A stretch of 64,000 nucleotides of DNA, taken from assembly GCA_029204225.1 (NCBI GenBank), contig CM055093.1:126001-190000 (forward strand), written 5' to 3'. Positions 1-12,315 of this stretch are shown here, in pieces; within the stretch, counting starts at the first letter, position 1, and every line of letters begins with the position of its first letter. The position numbers were made by a program, and so were the translations under genes. The DNA is from Diphasiastrum complanatum. Its lineage: Eukaryota; Streptophyta; Lycopodiopsida; Lycopodiales; Lycopodiaceae. Below the pieces are notes generated by a model that worked only from the letters and a program-made list of their open reading frames with translations, searched no databases and was not told the origin of the DNA.

Positions 1-1250
1 ATCCACGCTTTTCTTGAAGCATCCATGTCCCAGCAATAAAAGAACCGACAACAACGCCCCTCCACGACAGTTGTAGCCTAGTGCCGAGAGACCGGCACTA
101 CTTTGGGCCATGGACCTTGTTGTGTGTATTTCATGTATACAAATAAATAAGTGGGTCCCACCACTTAAAATATTGTTGGCCAAGCCTTACCTATAGTGGG
201 CCTCGCCACAATATAGTAGAATAATAAGTGCGAGGCACTGGCGTCATGCGTGTATAAGCCCAACCACCAATGAGCACAGGTAGCAAGTTGTAATTCCTAG
301 GAATAAGAGACTAGGGGCTTAAAACTCTAAAATGTCATTAGAGGCCCTAAGTCAAGTTGCAAATAAAAAAGCTCAAAGGGCCCAAATTAGAACCCACATG
401 AATCATGTGAGTGCTCTTGTGCTTTTTTAGCACCACTAGATTTAAGTTGTGTTTATTTGAAAGGCTTGGATTAGAATCTTTGCCCCAATGAAGTGGCCAA
501 TGAGAGTGAAAGAGGCTCACCTCTGTTGGGGGTATTCCCAACAAAGTGTAAATAAATAAAATCGTCCAATAAAATGTGTTGCGAGGGCATGGCATCCTGC
601 GCACGTAAGCCCATGGCCCAACGAGCACGCAAGCTTAAGTGTAAATAAAATAAAATTGACTTGGGCCTTGGAATTAAAATAAAACTAGAGGCCCAAAGTC
701 ATTTTTAAACTCAGAGATTACATTTTAGAGTTGGGTCCAAATTGAGACTCACATGAATCTTGTGAATTTCAATTTACATTTTATGGACCCTTGGATCAGG
801 TTGGGTCCAAAATGAATGGATAGAATCAATGTGAATATTAGCCAAATAGGATTGAGGGGCAAGGGCCTTCTCCATTTTATAAAAAGACATATTTGTACAC
901 TATTTTGATGCTTAATTGACTCTACTATTTTGAGAGCTCAAGCATCCTCATTTGCTAATCACTCTTGCTTATTCTATTTTTGTGATTGCTTGTTATTTCC
1001 ATTTCTTCCATGCTTTTTGTTTGTGATTAGTTAAGGTTTCTCTATAAGCAATGACATTGAGCATTTGAGCTAACCTTCATCTCTAAAATCTCATCAGATT
1101 TTAATATTTCCAAACCCAGTGAGAATTAGCCCTTGCATGATTGGCAGCAACTCCAGGGTACTGTCCTAGACCTGCATAGAAGTCTGTGAGAGTTAAAAAA
1201 CTCTCCTTTGTTCTATAATCCTCTCCGATTCTCTTCCATCTGCAACTCCT
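1..1250 (+). repeat. LTR-like retroelement end, copy A (inverted relative to the copy at 37.3-37.9 kb)
   Basis: Positions 1-515 match the reverse complement of about 37370-37895, base for base over long stretches, so the two are opposed copies of one repeat. A TG-starting boundary is possible near 117 (TGTTGTGTGTATTTC), the same place as rc 37764-37778 in the other copy. A TATA-like TTATAAAAAG lies near 877-886, as expected of an LTR promoter. The part upstream of 117 would then be internal sequence, cut by the window edge. The U3-like part is internally duplicated (see findings). The 3' limit near 1250 is a guess; no primer-binding site was found. Confidence 0.6.
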
Positions 1251-1334
1251 GTTAATCAATTAACTCTACTCGATGTTTCCTTATATTTTATAAATAATGA
1301 AAGTTATATTTCATTTAATGATATAGAAGATGTT

Positions 1335-2194
1335 TTGAATTTGAGAGAGGATGGAATCCTCTCAATTTTTGCTCAAAATTTATTTGAATTTTCTGACATT
1401 GTTGATTACTCATATGATGACCTTGAAAGTGAGATAGATTATGATAAAGATGGCAATTGGAAATCTGGCAATGAGGCCTTGGAGGCCATGATTGAAAAAT
1501 CTAAAGCCTATGAAAAAACTTTGTCTACAGAGGAGGAATTTTTGGAATTCCAAAAAAAATATTCCCCAAGGCCTAGATATATCTCCTCCGGAAATGTAGA
1601 GGCCAATGGAGGACATAAAATTAGTAGAACAAACGTCGTTGATTACGATGATTATGATCTAGTACGTAGATATTATATTGGTATTGATATTGTTTAGTTT
1701 TCTTATTGAGTTTGCAATGTTATGTATAAATCTAAATTTATTTTTTTTCGTTTACAAGATGGTATTGAAAAAGATGCCTTTGGTATGAGACATGGAGGCG
1801 TCCGTGGTGTATCAGCCGAGAGAAAAGATGTGTCTCTATCTCATTATTTGAAACACTTTCAAAAAAATGAGATTTGTATATATCATTCATCTTTTAATCC
1901 ATATGCAACCACTGTCATTATGGCCATCAAATCATTATCAGTTTGTTTAGGAGGCCATAAGTATGCAAGAGAAACATATAAAATATTTTTGTGAAAAGAG
2001 ATTTGCCTACTAAGATATTGGATTATACTCCCAATGAGACTACAAAAAGATCATCTACAATGGCCCTTTATTCAGGTTACATTGATATGAGCAAGAGAAA
2101 AAAATTAGAATTTTTGGATCCATATGAAAGGAGATTATTCCTTCATGACAATACCATCCGTCTGAATCTTGAAGAAGATGATGATGATAATTAA
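1335..2194 (+). pseudogene. Unrecognised interrupted ORF cluster
   Basis: Three consecutive plus-strand reading frames (1335-1697, 1722-1994, 1991-2194) read like one broken coding sequence. The first is very acidic, rich in Asp, Glu and Tyr, with runs such as DYDDYD. The last ends with an acidic EEDDDDN tail. The composition looks protein-like and the frames follow each other at short distance, but no family is recognised. The cluster sits directly 3' of an LTR-like repeat, so a retroelement leader or gag-like ORF is possible, as are exons of an unknown gene with small introns at 1698-1721. No start or splice sites were established. Confidence 0.3.
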
Positions 2195-2764
2195 ATTATT
2201 TTTTGTAATAGATTTTTGATATATTACAAGGATTTCTCTTTTGTAATGAATTTGAATGCCTTTCGAAATATCATAATACTTGGCGAGTTTTTAGCTTGAT
2301 ATCTAAATTGTGCTCTTCTATAAAACCACTGAAAAAGTTGAATTAAATATTTATTTCTTGAATTGTGTCCTCCATGATTTGTTGCTCTATGAAATGCTCC
2401 CCTTGCTCGCCAATGAGATTTTTCCATGCCTTGTGATGACCAGATACTTAAGCTCTCATATTCCTTTACAAACTAAGTTGCATGATGAAGAAGAATGTGC
2501 TGCAAACAATAGTTTTGGTTAGTTAAATCAGTAGAAAAAAATATAAACCTAAATGAGAAAAGTACCAGATAATGATATAGATTAGCACCATGTAATGAGT
2601 AACGTTGTCTTTTCTTCAACAATCATGTACAGATTTTACAAATGTGGTGCAATGATTTTGCAAAGTCCTCATATCTTCTGATGATAGGTTTTCTTTCCTG
2701 ATAACACCTATGAGTTTGTCCAAGTTGGTCCACACTTGTCTATTTTCCACTCGATTACTTCCTT

Positions 2765-5257
2765 CTAGTGTTCGTGTGGCTTGAACAATTTCTCTTCAAA
2801 TTTCGTATCTGACACTTGATTCTTTGCATGTGTGATTGGATAAGAATCTTCTTGCTTTAGCACCTCCAATTGATGGCTTATTAGGAACATTTCCTTATTT
2901 ACCGGAGAGTCTGTCACTTTTTTCAATCGTGACATTCCCTTTATGTAGTCCTGCATTTGACAGAACTATTTCCAACTTCCTAATTGCTGCTTTAGCCACA
3001 GACTCCGGTTTATGATTCCATGCTAGTAGAATATGCAGGTAAATAAGTTTTTCAATAATACGAACCTCAGCATGTAATGTGCATATGTGAACATATTTTA
3101 ATGGAATTGGCAGAACACTTTTCATATTTGGATCTTCGGCTTCTCATGTTGGGCCAGTGTTTGTTGATCGTCCAAAATTCATATTGTAGCAATTCTTCAT
3201 GCAATAAAGACATGGATGCTTTGATGTTGTCCCATGAGAGACATTATACATACATTTTAATGTTTTCAAATCCCCTGCAAGGTGCCATTGAATTCGAAAA
3301 CTTCCATGGTTTTCGACTATAAATTTCTCACCCTCCAAATGTCTCCTTATAATCTCGCCATAATTTGTTCTAGAAAATATCCATGAAAGTATTTTATGGT
3401 CCTCTTTCAAGATCTGTAGAGAAACAAGTAATACATGACATGCGAATAAAAACTGGCAAGGTATGAATTGTTAATAAAGATATTCTAAATGAAAATTGAA
3501 ATGTATACCTGGAATGCCGCCAACCACCATATGTGATTTTTCGATTGAACACTAAACGTTCGATCATTTGTATCTGAAGTTTTGTTCATCAAAGTGACAC
3601 TCACTCATTCCAACTTCTGACCCTTGATGATTTCAGATTCATCCAATTTTATTACAATAATGATCTTTCCATTTACTTTATGTTCGTTTAGTTTATAGAA
3701 TCATTTAGTTTATTGAGCTCACCATATTCAGATTTTTATAATTTAGTTATATGAAGTGGTTGGCCAACTACTTTGAACATTCCGTCATTATAAAAATTTC
3801 TAGCTAATCTTATTCAATATGGACGCAGAAGATAAATTTTCTTCACCATCACTTGGGAAAAAAGCTTCTTTAACTATTCTAAAACAAGTAGAATAAGCAT
3901 TTCTGCTAATTCCAGATACATCACATGCACCTTGTATCACATTCGCATCCAAGTATGATTGAACCTTAATCAAAACAATCTCTACAATTTCATTTTTCAT
4001 TTTTTCAAGTCGAGCATTTTTTATCATTTCCTTTGCTGATTTTCTTGGTAAAACATGACTTAAAGATGATCCAATGCATGAACGATCTGTTAAATAGTTC
4101 TTTGCCACCAAACATAATCTGCAACAACTATATGAAACTCAAATTATGTTTAATAAATAAATAATCCATGTTATCAAGTGCAAATCAAACTTAAATGACA
4201 TATACAAATCAAATAAACAGTTTATATGACAACATAGTTGAATGCTCGAAATTTTTTTTTTTTTATTGCCGCTATGTGTAGATAAGTCATCAATATTCTT
4301 CATTGGTACTCTCTTTCTTTTCCTTTTCATCATTGGCTTATTGATAATTTATATATCAACAGCAGATTTTAAACTCTCGGATCGCAACTTTTCCATGGCT
4401 TCTAACATTTCTTGGTTTGATCCCCGAAGAGCAGTGACAGTAGCATTCAACTCTGACATAGCATTCTTAAGTGCATTGTTTTCAGCACTAGTGTGTTGCA
4501 CATAATGAAGCAATTGTTGATTAGCAAACTGTAATTGTTGATTAAGACAAGAAATGCTATGCATTCCAATATCACGCAACCTTTGACAATATCCAAGTAA
4601 TATGCTATTTCTTTCACATACATATCTGAGAAGATGAGTTACTTACTTAAAATCTGGACACAAATTAGTAGCTGAATCATTAGGATAAATTGATCCATCC
4701 ACCCACAAATCTATATTCATATGATTATTTATTCTCAATTCTCTGACTATTGCAGCAACATTCTCTACAACTTTTGCATTTTTCTTAAGAATTGGAGTGC
4801 ATTCCATCGGAAGAGCAACATGCAAATGGAACATTGCCATTATTAAAGCTACAATCATGTAAATGAATCAAACTACAGTAAATCAATATGAATAGATCTA
4901 GCATTCCTTACTTTTGTAATGTTTATGTCGCATTGAAAAATTCGCCTGCCTCATGTTTCACTATAAGCATACAGTGATTTCAAAAGTTTTGCCTCTCGCG
5001 CTTCAGTTTTTACATTGAGCACACCAAGATTTTCAGTCTTAAAGCTCTAGTCCCGAATTTTGGAACGAGCATGAAGAGAAGTTATTACATCTCATGCTTA
5101 GCTAACTATTGTCTGAAGTTAACCATACTAGTTAAACATCGGGCAAGGCCGGAAACTCGGAAAATGGTGACCAGAAGTTACCGGTTTTCATTCTCTCTCT
5201 ACATAACCTCTCTCTAAAGTGAAATTTCTTAAAGGGCCCATTTTGAGCCCATTTTGG
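2765..5257 (-). pseudogene. Decayed multi-domain gene of unknown family, copy A
   Basis: On the minus strand, in N-to-C order, there are: a segment at 4858-4600 with HLHVALPMECTP and DLWVDGSIYP; a predicted coiled coil at 4579-4349 (heptad-like, rich in Gln, Asn, Leu and Glu); a basic patch KRKRKRVP near 4325; a segment at 4111-3800 with LTDRSCIGSSLSHVLPRKSA; a segment near 3530 reading NHIWWLAAF; a segment at 3410-3144 with WHLAGDLKTLKCMY followed by a CLYC pair; and a segment at 3125-2765 with HICTLHAEVRIIEKL. The region 3290-5257 aligns throughout with 18785-20735. A stop at 4646 in this copy is a sense codon in the other, which shows decay. The Asp in GDLK, the CxxC pair and the H/E-rich last block suggest an RNase H-like transposase, but that is inference. 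The family is not recognised. Confidence 0.55.
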
Positions 5258-6630
5258 CACATTTTTTTGAAGTAGTTTCCATCAGCCCTTTCATTGATGT
5301 TTGTTGGTGGAAATGTGCACCTAAAAAAGTTGAATTTTTACAACTATTGGTCGCTAGTTTGGTAGTTATCTATTACATAATGATGCAAAATGTGGCCAAT
5401 GGTAGATCGTTGCCTATGTAATGGTGTTGTCTGATCAATATTTATGAATGCTTGTCTTACTATGCATACATTGTATGGGCGCCCTTATCTCGGTATGCTA
5501 CAATATGATTACACACTTCTACACATTAAGGCTCTTCTTTTGCCTAGTAAAGAAGTATAAATGAAGTACTCTAGTAAGGTATGTTCTTATATCTAACTTA
5601 GCATACGCTCAAATTTTGCTTATCTTCGAGTGAGAAGTATAGTAAATAATAGCATAAAATTACTACTTAATGTAATTAATATCTACGGTTCTTGCTACCG
5701 AAATAAGTAGACATTGACAAATGTCTATTGCTCTTGCAAATCGATGATCTGCCTTGAGATACATTACTTCTAGATAGTATTACAAATTTAACTTGAGAAT
5801 CATTGCTATTCAATCATAATGCTAGTAGGATGTTTGTCATAGCCAAGTGGAAGAAACGAACATGACTACCTCTTAGGAAGAATCTACTACACGCCATTCA
5901 GGTATGACTTCATGCAAACCCTATACGAGCTTTCGAATGATGAAATGGTTATGGGTAAAGCTTTCATTTAGGCTTAAAAATGTGCTACTTTGTACTAATA
6001 CACTTTACAACATTCCTTAAATTGTGGTTTGATAAACTAGTTGCAACTAAACATTACTAGTATGTAATTGTTTAAGGTACTAACAATGATTATAACCAAA
6101 AAAAACCCTATTTAAATAGCCTTACCGGCGTGAATGTAAATAAGTTAGGGCTTTTATGTATCTATGAGAGGTCAGAATGGTAACAAAGGTACCCTGATAC
6201 CCACGAGAAATGACACACTTTACTTGTTGCACTTAAACATAATAACAGACTATAGCAAGTTATTAAGTTGCGATTTTTGACATCTATTATGGTTGAATCG
6301 GTTCAGGGTTTGGTAAGCCTGAATGACATGGATTTGCCCAGGTCAGCTTGAACATCATGGATTTTCCCAAGCAATTTTACATAGAGTCCGTCGAGTACCA
6401 AATGATTCATAGGTACATATACGTACATGATGGCATGGGTATGCCATGTTATCGACTCCTATGACCAAACTATACCTTTGCCACTGGTAGTGATTGATTA
6501 TGGCTTCCAAGTATTATGTTGTGTGATTGTTGTGTAATAATAGATATACTTGCCTTATAATGATCAATTTAGCATATGCCATGATACATTGATATTAGGG
6601 CAAGGCCTATGATAAGGAAAAAAAATTGGT
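5258..6630. other. No gene seen
   Basis: AT-rich sequence without a convincing reading frame, RNA gene or clear repeat. It starts where similarity between the two unknown-gene copies ends (shared sequence stops near GGGCCCATTTTGAGCCCA) and runs up to a copia fragment. It may be old LTR or leader sequence. Confidence 0.5.
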
Positions 6631-6780
6631 AGGGAAGATTGGACTGACCAATGCATTGATTGAAAATCACGCTTGGATATTGGTATATCTACCATCTTAC
6701 AAGAAAGCAATAGGTTGTAAACTGATTTTTAGAACCAAATATAATCAAGATGGAGCAACGATAGTCCTTGAGATGTGAAA
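6631..6780 (+). pseudogene. Ty1/copia reverse transcriptase N-terminal fragment
   Basis: The plus strand encodes about 40 residues with NHAWILVYLPSYKKAIGC and LIFRTKYNQDGA. This matches the start of the copia RT domain (family pattern: NxTWxLVxLPxGKKxIGCKW, then KxKYNxDGS). The frame stops soon after and the rest of the domain is absent. It lies about 110 bp from a copia fragment in the opposite orientation, so this is a rearranged relic and not part of a working element. Confidence 0.7.
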
Positions 6781-6830
6781 AATAGTCGTTAGGTTAGAAT
6801 GCCTTCCAAAGATTGTTGAGTCAATAGTGT

Positions 6831-6902
6831 CGACTATCAAAGGATTATTGACTATCAAAGGATTATTGACTATCAAAGGATTATCGACTACCGAAGGATT
6901 TG
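6831..6902. repeat. 18-bp tandem repeat, about four copies
   Basis: The unit GACTATCAAAGGATTATT is repeated about four times with few changes. The flanking copies vary to GTCGACTATC and ATCGACTACCGAAGG. It lies between the opposed copia RT and RNase H fragments. Confidence 0.85.
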
Positions 6903-7500
6903 AATCTCGTGAAAAGTGACTCTTTGACATTTCTTTGACTTGTTTGATTGACTTTGTGTAGTGTTGTGAACCTGTCTCAAACTTGCATCTAGTTCTGCAA
7001 GTTCATCATCTACAGCAGGTTCCTGAGTAGATAACCAGGTCTGGGACTTTGTAATTGATATTTGAAAGAAACAGATGGTAGTGTATACAGAGTCAACTGA
7101 AGTAAATGAGATTTGAAGTGTAATTAAAGCTACAACACTAGTATTGACGTCTCCTACCCAATCAGCATGTGTGTATCTTGTAAGAATATTGGAAAATTGG
7201 TTATCTCCATAACATATGAAAAAGTTGTTAGTAGCTTGTATATATTTTAAGACCTTCAAAAGAGCTTTCTAGTGTGTCAACTCTAAGTTAGACAAAGCTT
7301 GGTATGCTAGATTAGGACAAGTGCAAAGCATAACATACATTAATGAGCCTACAATCTTCATGGCTTCCTTTCTGCCTTAGTTTGTGGACAACACTTCTAA
7401 TAAGTTTAACCCTGGATTTAAAGAGAAGTAGCTCGGTATAGAATATGGCATGCCATACTTACCCAATACACAAAATAACATAACACCAATATATCCATGC
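6888..7500 (-). pseudogene. Ty1/copia RT C-terminus and RNase H fragment
   Basis: Minus-strand translation gives KIVGSLMYVMLCTCPNLAYQ near 7350-7300, then LKVLKYIQATNNFFICYGDN and YTHADWVGD (7259-6888). These follow the order of the copia RT tail and RNase H (family patterns VGSLMYAxxCTRPDIAY, LRYLKGTxDxGICY, DADWAGD). At least two stops occur upstream of 7260, and the later RNase H catalytic region is scrambled. The fragment ends beside an 18-bp tandem repeat. It is a relic with no traceable 5' half nearby on the same strand. Confidence 0.7.
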
Positions 7501-7734
7501 AACATTCAAATGATCAAGTCCCGTGATGCAATTTTTTTTTTTGCATGGATTGACGTGGAAATGGTCGTGGATATTGTCATCTTAAACATCCAATAGCACC
7601 AGCTGTGCAATGAGAGCCAAAAACTAAAACACTTGAATTGTGCAGATTATCTACGTGTGAGAAATTTCAACTAGTTTAGTCAAGTTTAGTCATATTTTGG
7701 TTAATTGTCAGAATGATAAGAAGAACTAATAATA

Positions 7735-9780
7735 AGCGAGCTTTCTAGGTTATGGAATACAGCTGACCAAAAGTGACCTATAAATTTAGGATCTCTATCA
7801 CTAACTATATCATTTGGCAGTCCATAAAGCCTAAATAATCTTTCCACAAATATCTGGGCTAATCCAAAGCCTTAGAAGTTGACTTGACTGGTATAAAAGT
7901 AGCTAACTTTGTCAACCTATCCACCACGACCCAAATAGAATCATTTTGGCGTTGGGTCCTTGGAAGTCCAACTACAAAATCCATAGATATACTTTTCCAT
8001 CATTTCTGAGGGATATCTTGGGGATGTAACAACCCTCCAGCCTTCAAGCATTTAGCTTTGGCTAACTGACAAGGTCTACATTTAACCACATAAGACTCAA
8101 AAAATGGCTTGAGTTTCGGCCAATAAAACTCTCTTCTGACCAAGTCCAAAGTCCTGTGTATACCCAGATGACCTGCACAGGGAACGTCATGACACTCATA
8201 AAGAATCCTCTTCTTTAACTCATCATCCGCTGGTACACAAATTTTTCCATTCAAAATAATAAACCACCTCGGATAGAGAATTGTTCCGCTATCTTCTTAT
8301 CTTTCTTAGAAACCTGAGACCCCTGTGAGTATATCTCTATTCCATCCTCATTTGTTCCTGTCTCCACCGTCTTCCAGATGGGACCAAAATGAGAATCTAA
8401 TTCACATCTCTCTCTCAGTGAAAGATATAGATCAGTGGAAATTTGGGTGAATGAAAGTTTATTTAATTCACCAATCCGACTAAGCGCATCCGCAACTTGA
8501 TTAGAGCTACCCTTGATATATCAGATTTCATCATCAAATTCTTGCATAAGCTCAGCCTAGCGAGCTTTACGACCTCTCAGATTGTTCTGATTACAAAAGT
8601 ACTTAAGAGGCTGGTGATCTGCATACACTATAAACTGACTACCATAAAGGTAATGCCTCCAAGTTTTAAGTGCATGTATCATAGCAAATAACCCCTTCTC
8701 TTGAGTTGTGTAACACAACTGAGGCCCCGTGAGTTTTTGGCTTTCAAACGCTATCAGCCTATTATCCTGTAGAAGAACTGATCCTAACACCGAATCACTC
8801 GCATCAGTTCACACTATGTAAGGTATATCAGGACTCGCAATCTGTAAAATAGGAGCTGAAGCAACCATTTGCTTGAGTTTCTCAAAGCATTGGTCCAATT
8901 CATCATTCCACTCAATAGGCTCACTAGGTTGACCTCTCTTTTTCTTTTTATTAACTCTGCCTTTAGTCAAATTATTTAAGAGTGCCACAACTTTTGCATA
9001 TTCTCCAATTGACTTACAAAAGAGAACTGCAAAACCGAGAAAAGATTTAACTTCTCTAACTGTCTTCGGTATCGTCCACTCAAGCACTATCTTGACCTTA
9101 CTCTTATCAATCTTCAACCCACTATGGGTGATTTTATGACCGAGGTACAATAACTCATGCTTAGAAAACTCACATTTAGATTCTTTAGCATAAAGTTTCT
9201 CTGATTTGAGAATATCTAAGACGGTCTTAAGATGACTCAAATGCTCCTTCAGTGTCTTACTGTGGATGAGAATGTATTCTCAGAATACAACCGCACACTT
9301 CAATAGATATGGACAAAAAAGATCGTTTATTATCTGTTGGAACATAGCTGGTGCATTCGTCAACCCAAAAGAAAGCACAAGAAATTCATTATGACTAAAT
9401 CTCGTCCGAAAAACAGTCTTTAGCACATCATTCGGATGAATTATAATCTGATGATATTCAATTCTAAGATCTATCTTTGTGAAGTATTTAGCTCCACCTA
9501 ATCGATCCACCAGATCATCCATATGAGGCAAAGGATATTTAATTTTTAAAGTTACCTTATTCAACACCTTGTAGTCTACACACAACCTGAAGCCTCCATC
9601 TTTCTTCGATTTAAGAAAAACGGGAACACCGCAAGGTGACTTACTTGGCTGAATATGACCCATCTCCAAGTAATTTTCAATTTGCTTAGTAATCTCTATC
9701 TCTTCTTTATGAGAGAACCTATAAGGTTGTCTAGAGATAGGGTGACTACCTGGAACTAACTCTTATCTTATGGTCTAGTT
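7735..9780 (-). pseudogene. Ty3/gypsy pol relic (RT, RNase H, partial integrase)
   Basis: Minus-strand reading starts near 9780 with LVPGSHPISRQPYRFSHKEE and runs through RT (KSKKDGGFRLCVDYKVLNK, YFTKIDLRIEYHQI, LSFGLTNAPAMFQ), the RT connection (YLGHKI, VKSFLGF), RNase H (TDASDSVLGSVL, YTTQEKGLFAMI, VYADHQPLKYF) and the integrase zinc-binding module (HDVPCAGHLGIHRT then CRPCQLAK, 8254-8000). It ends in the integrase core with [10 protein letters not shown] and SDRDPKFIGHF near 7745. From 9669 to 8557 the frame is constant with isolated stops; one stop replaces the RT catalytic box. A frameshift lies between 8557 and 8254. The integrase is cut after its second Asp, so the catalytic Glu, C-terminus and 3' LTR are missing. 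Confidence 0.9.
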
Positions 9781-9911
9781 CATCAAAATACTTAGATTTT
9801 TTGTTACCACGGACTTTTTTTTTTTTCCTGGCTGGGTCCGTATGATCTAGATGGATTATTTTGTAATTGCTTTTCAGATGCCACCACTGTGGAATCATAT
9901 GCTTTTGCGAC

Positions 9912-10529
9912 TCATACGACGTCATCAAAAGTTTGAAGCACATTACGCTTACACTCATTCTGATAATCTGCAAGCAGAAAGTATCGCAGTTCCAGTTTTG
10001 CATTGAATGAGAGAACTTTATTCCATAAATCCATAAAATTTTGCAGGTACAAGTCAAAACTCCGAGTACCCGTTTTGCAATTAACAAATTTTTGGTTGAG
10101 ATCTGAGTCATCTACAACCACAAACGACTTTCTGAACACTTCCATAAAATCGTCCCATGTGGTAGGTTTTGGTTGCAGATCACGCCACCATGACGAAACT
10201 TTCCCACGAAAGAACAGAATAACACTCTCAATCTTTTTTTCTTCAGAAATTCTGTGTATATTAAAATAATCGGTCCACTTGGTTAACCAGTCATCTACAA
10301 CTTCAGGTTTTTTCTCTTTCTTTTCCCCCCAAAAAAGTTCAGACTGAAAGCCCAAGTTGGGAGCAGATAAAGTTTTCACTTGATTTAATAGTACTTCCAT
10401 TTGTTGATCCCGAACAATGTTTCTATTTTTTATTTCATTAAGCGCTTGGCTTAACGACTGAAAAAATTGTAGATAGGTAGGCATTGGTACCTGACCATCG
10501 AGAGCTGCATTTGCATTATCATCTGCCAT
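9912..10529 (-). pseudogene. Ty3/gypsy gag relic
   Basis: This 205-residue minus-strand ORF begins MADDNANAALDGQVPMPTY. It contains a retrotransposon gag core: a coiled-coil-like stretch (SLSQALNEIKNRN), then LTKWTDYFNIHRISEEKKIE, FFRGKVSSWWRDL and WDDFMEVFRKSF, which is the usual gag order. It lies directly upstream of the pol relic on the same strand and downstream of the primer-binding site. The C-terminal zinc knuckle and the protease are not readable between 9912 and 9780, so gag and pol are separated by a deletion or frame damage. The protein would package element RNA. Confidence 0.85.
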
Positions 10530-12303
10530 ATTGATTACCTGAAACGATAAATTAGCTTAATCAGTCAAGATCCAATCATCAACCAATAAGTGAAATGTTC
10601 AGAACCCTCATAACAGGCCGAAAATATTCAGCAAGGTCTTTCACTTATTTAAGCTCATTTTGTGTAATCAATATCAGACTGATTTAAACAACTACAACTT
10701 TTAGGACCAAAACTAAAAATTTACGAAAAACCAAGATTTTCGAAAACCGTTCGAAATGGGCCAATTGTGAAAATCGATTAAGAAGATCGATCCAACAATT
10801 CACAAGCACTGTCACATATCAAAACATTCCAAAACATCACGCATGCAACCAACTTTACATGCACTGAATTTCTCGAAAAAAAAATGAATTTTTTTTTGTA
10901 AATAGCTTAGCCACAAGGAAATCTGATTTTTGATCTAGAATCTTCAAAAATAGCTTCATGCAAGAAAACTACTAATCAAACTACTGATTACGCATGCAAC
11001 ATGAATCCAAGCATGCATACAGGTGTATTCATACATTTCCATCTTCAGACAAGCACTACATTGAGTTATAAGCATGCATGCATCAGAACAATTCCAAAAT
11101 TTTGCAAATTTTAGTTCAAAAAACGAACTTTCTCTACAAGACACCCATAACTTTCTCTACAAGACACCAAATTGGTTGTTGTAGAACACAGTACGATGGG
11201 TCTACAAGGCACTTGCCACATCACCCTGCCACCTAGGATTCACACGTGCGAGCAGTAAATGGCCAGAAATTAAATAGTAGGGTGCACTTTAGGAAGGTGG
11301 TATCATAAAAAATTGTACTTCAGCCCAATAAGCATCCAATCAGAGGTTACTAGCACTACATAGAAGCTTCTAACAGGTCCAACAGATAATCATAAGCTCA
11401 GATCATGCAAAAAAATGCATTTTTGGCCTCCTTCAACAAGCAAAACTTCAATATGATGGTGTCTAATACTCACCTATCCAAAATGGATGCATGATGGCTC
11501 AAATCAGAGGAAATCCATCATATCTTTAAGCTTGTAATGAGAATCAATAAGTTAAGACCCCCATTTGATAGGTATTCATGCCTAAAAATCCCCAAAAATA
11601 CACTAATTTTTGATGTTTTGAGCCCTTTAATGGTGTCTAATCCTAACCAAACTTCATGAAAGCCTACGGATAGCCTCATTACACCTGTGAAAATGTTCTT
11701 ACCACCTACTAGCTAAGAATTTTGAGATCTACCACAAAATTAGTCCAAAAATCATGACAAAAAACCATGTTTTTTGACCAATTTTAACCCAAATTTGTGG
11801 GACAAATCCACAAATAAGTGCAATTTGATCCTAATCCCTGTAAATCCATTGCACACAAGCACTAAAAGTTCTAATTTTAGTCAAATATGAATTCTATAGC
11901 CCATTTATGATCCAAAAACCCCAATTTTTGGTCCAAAATCACTATCTAATCATTCTTTTGACTATTCAAACAACATGCAATCATTAGATCCAATCATTAC
12001 TAATTGTAAACCAGCAAGTACACTCCAAAAAATGTACTACATCGGTAGGTGACCAATTCCAAGCAAAAAACTTCAATTCTAGGTGAAGAATTCACTAAAA
12101 TCATTAAAAATCCTATGATTTCCATCAAAATTCATGGACCAAATTCACAATTATGATCTTTAGGCTGAAAGTACACAAGGATCTGAGAAACCACCTACTT
12201 GAAATTGAATTCCACCACCTAGAAGAACAAGCAAAGAGATACACCAAAAGAACTACAAAAATCCAAGATCCTCAAACCCCACCTCCTGGTTGCTATGATC
12301 CAA
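10530..12303 (-). other. Untranslated leader of the gypsy element (inferred)
   Basis: About 1.8 kb without a convincing gene lies between the primer-binding site at 12304-12315 and the gag start. It is AT-rich with many near-repeated phrases, such as CTTTCTCTACAAGACACC twice near 11127-11168. Position and strand fit a long 5' leader of the minus-strand element. A secondary insertion is possible but not shown. Confidence 0.5.
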
Positions 12304-12315
12304 GTTCTGATACCA
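12304..12315 (-). other. Primer-binding site (initiator tRNA-Met type)
   Basis: The reverse complement reads TGGTATCAGAACTTGG, starting at 12315. TGGTATCAGA is the standard complement of plant initiator tRNA-Met used to prime minus-strand DNA synthesis. It adjoins an LTR end and precedes gag on the same strand. Confidence 0.8.

Noticed and set aside
2224-2522. Overlapping ORFs on both strands between the acidic ORF cluster and the unknown gene
   Set aside because: No motif, opposite-strand overlap and no continuity with either neighbour.
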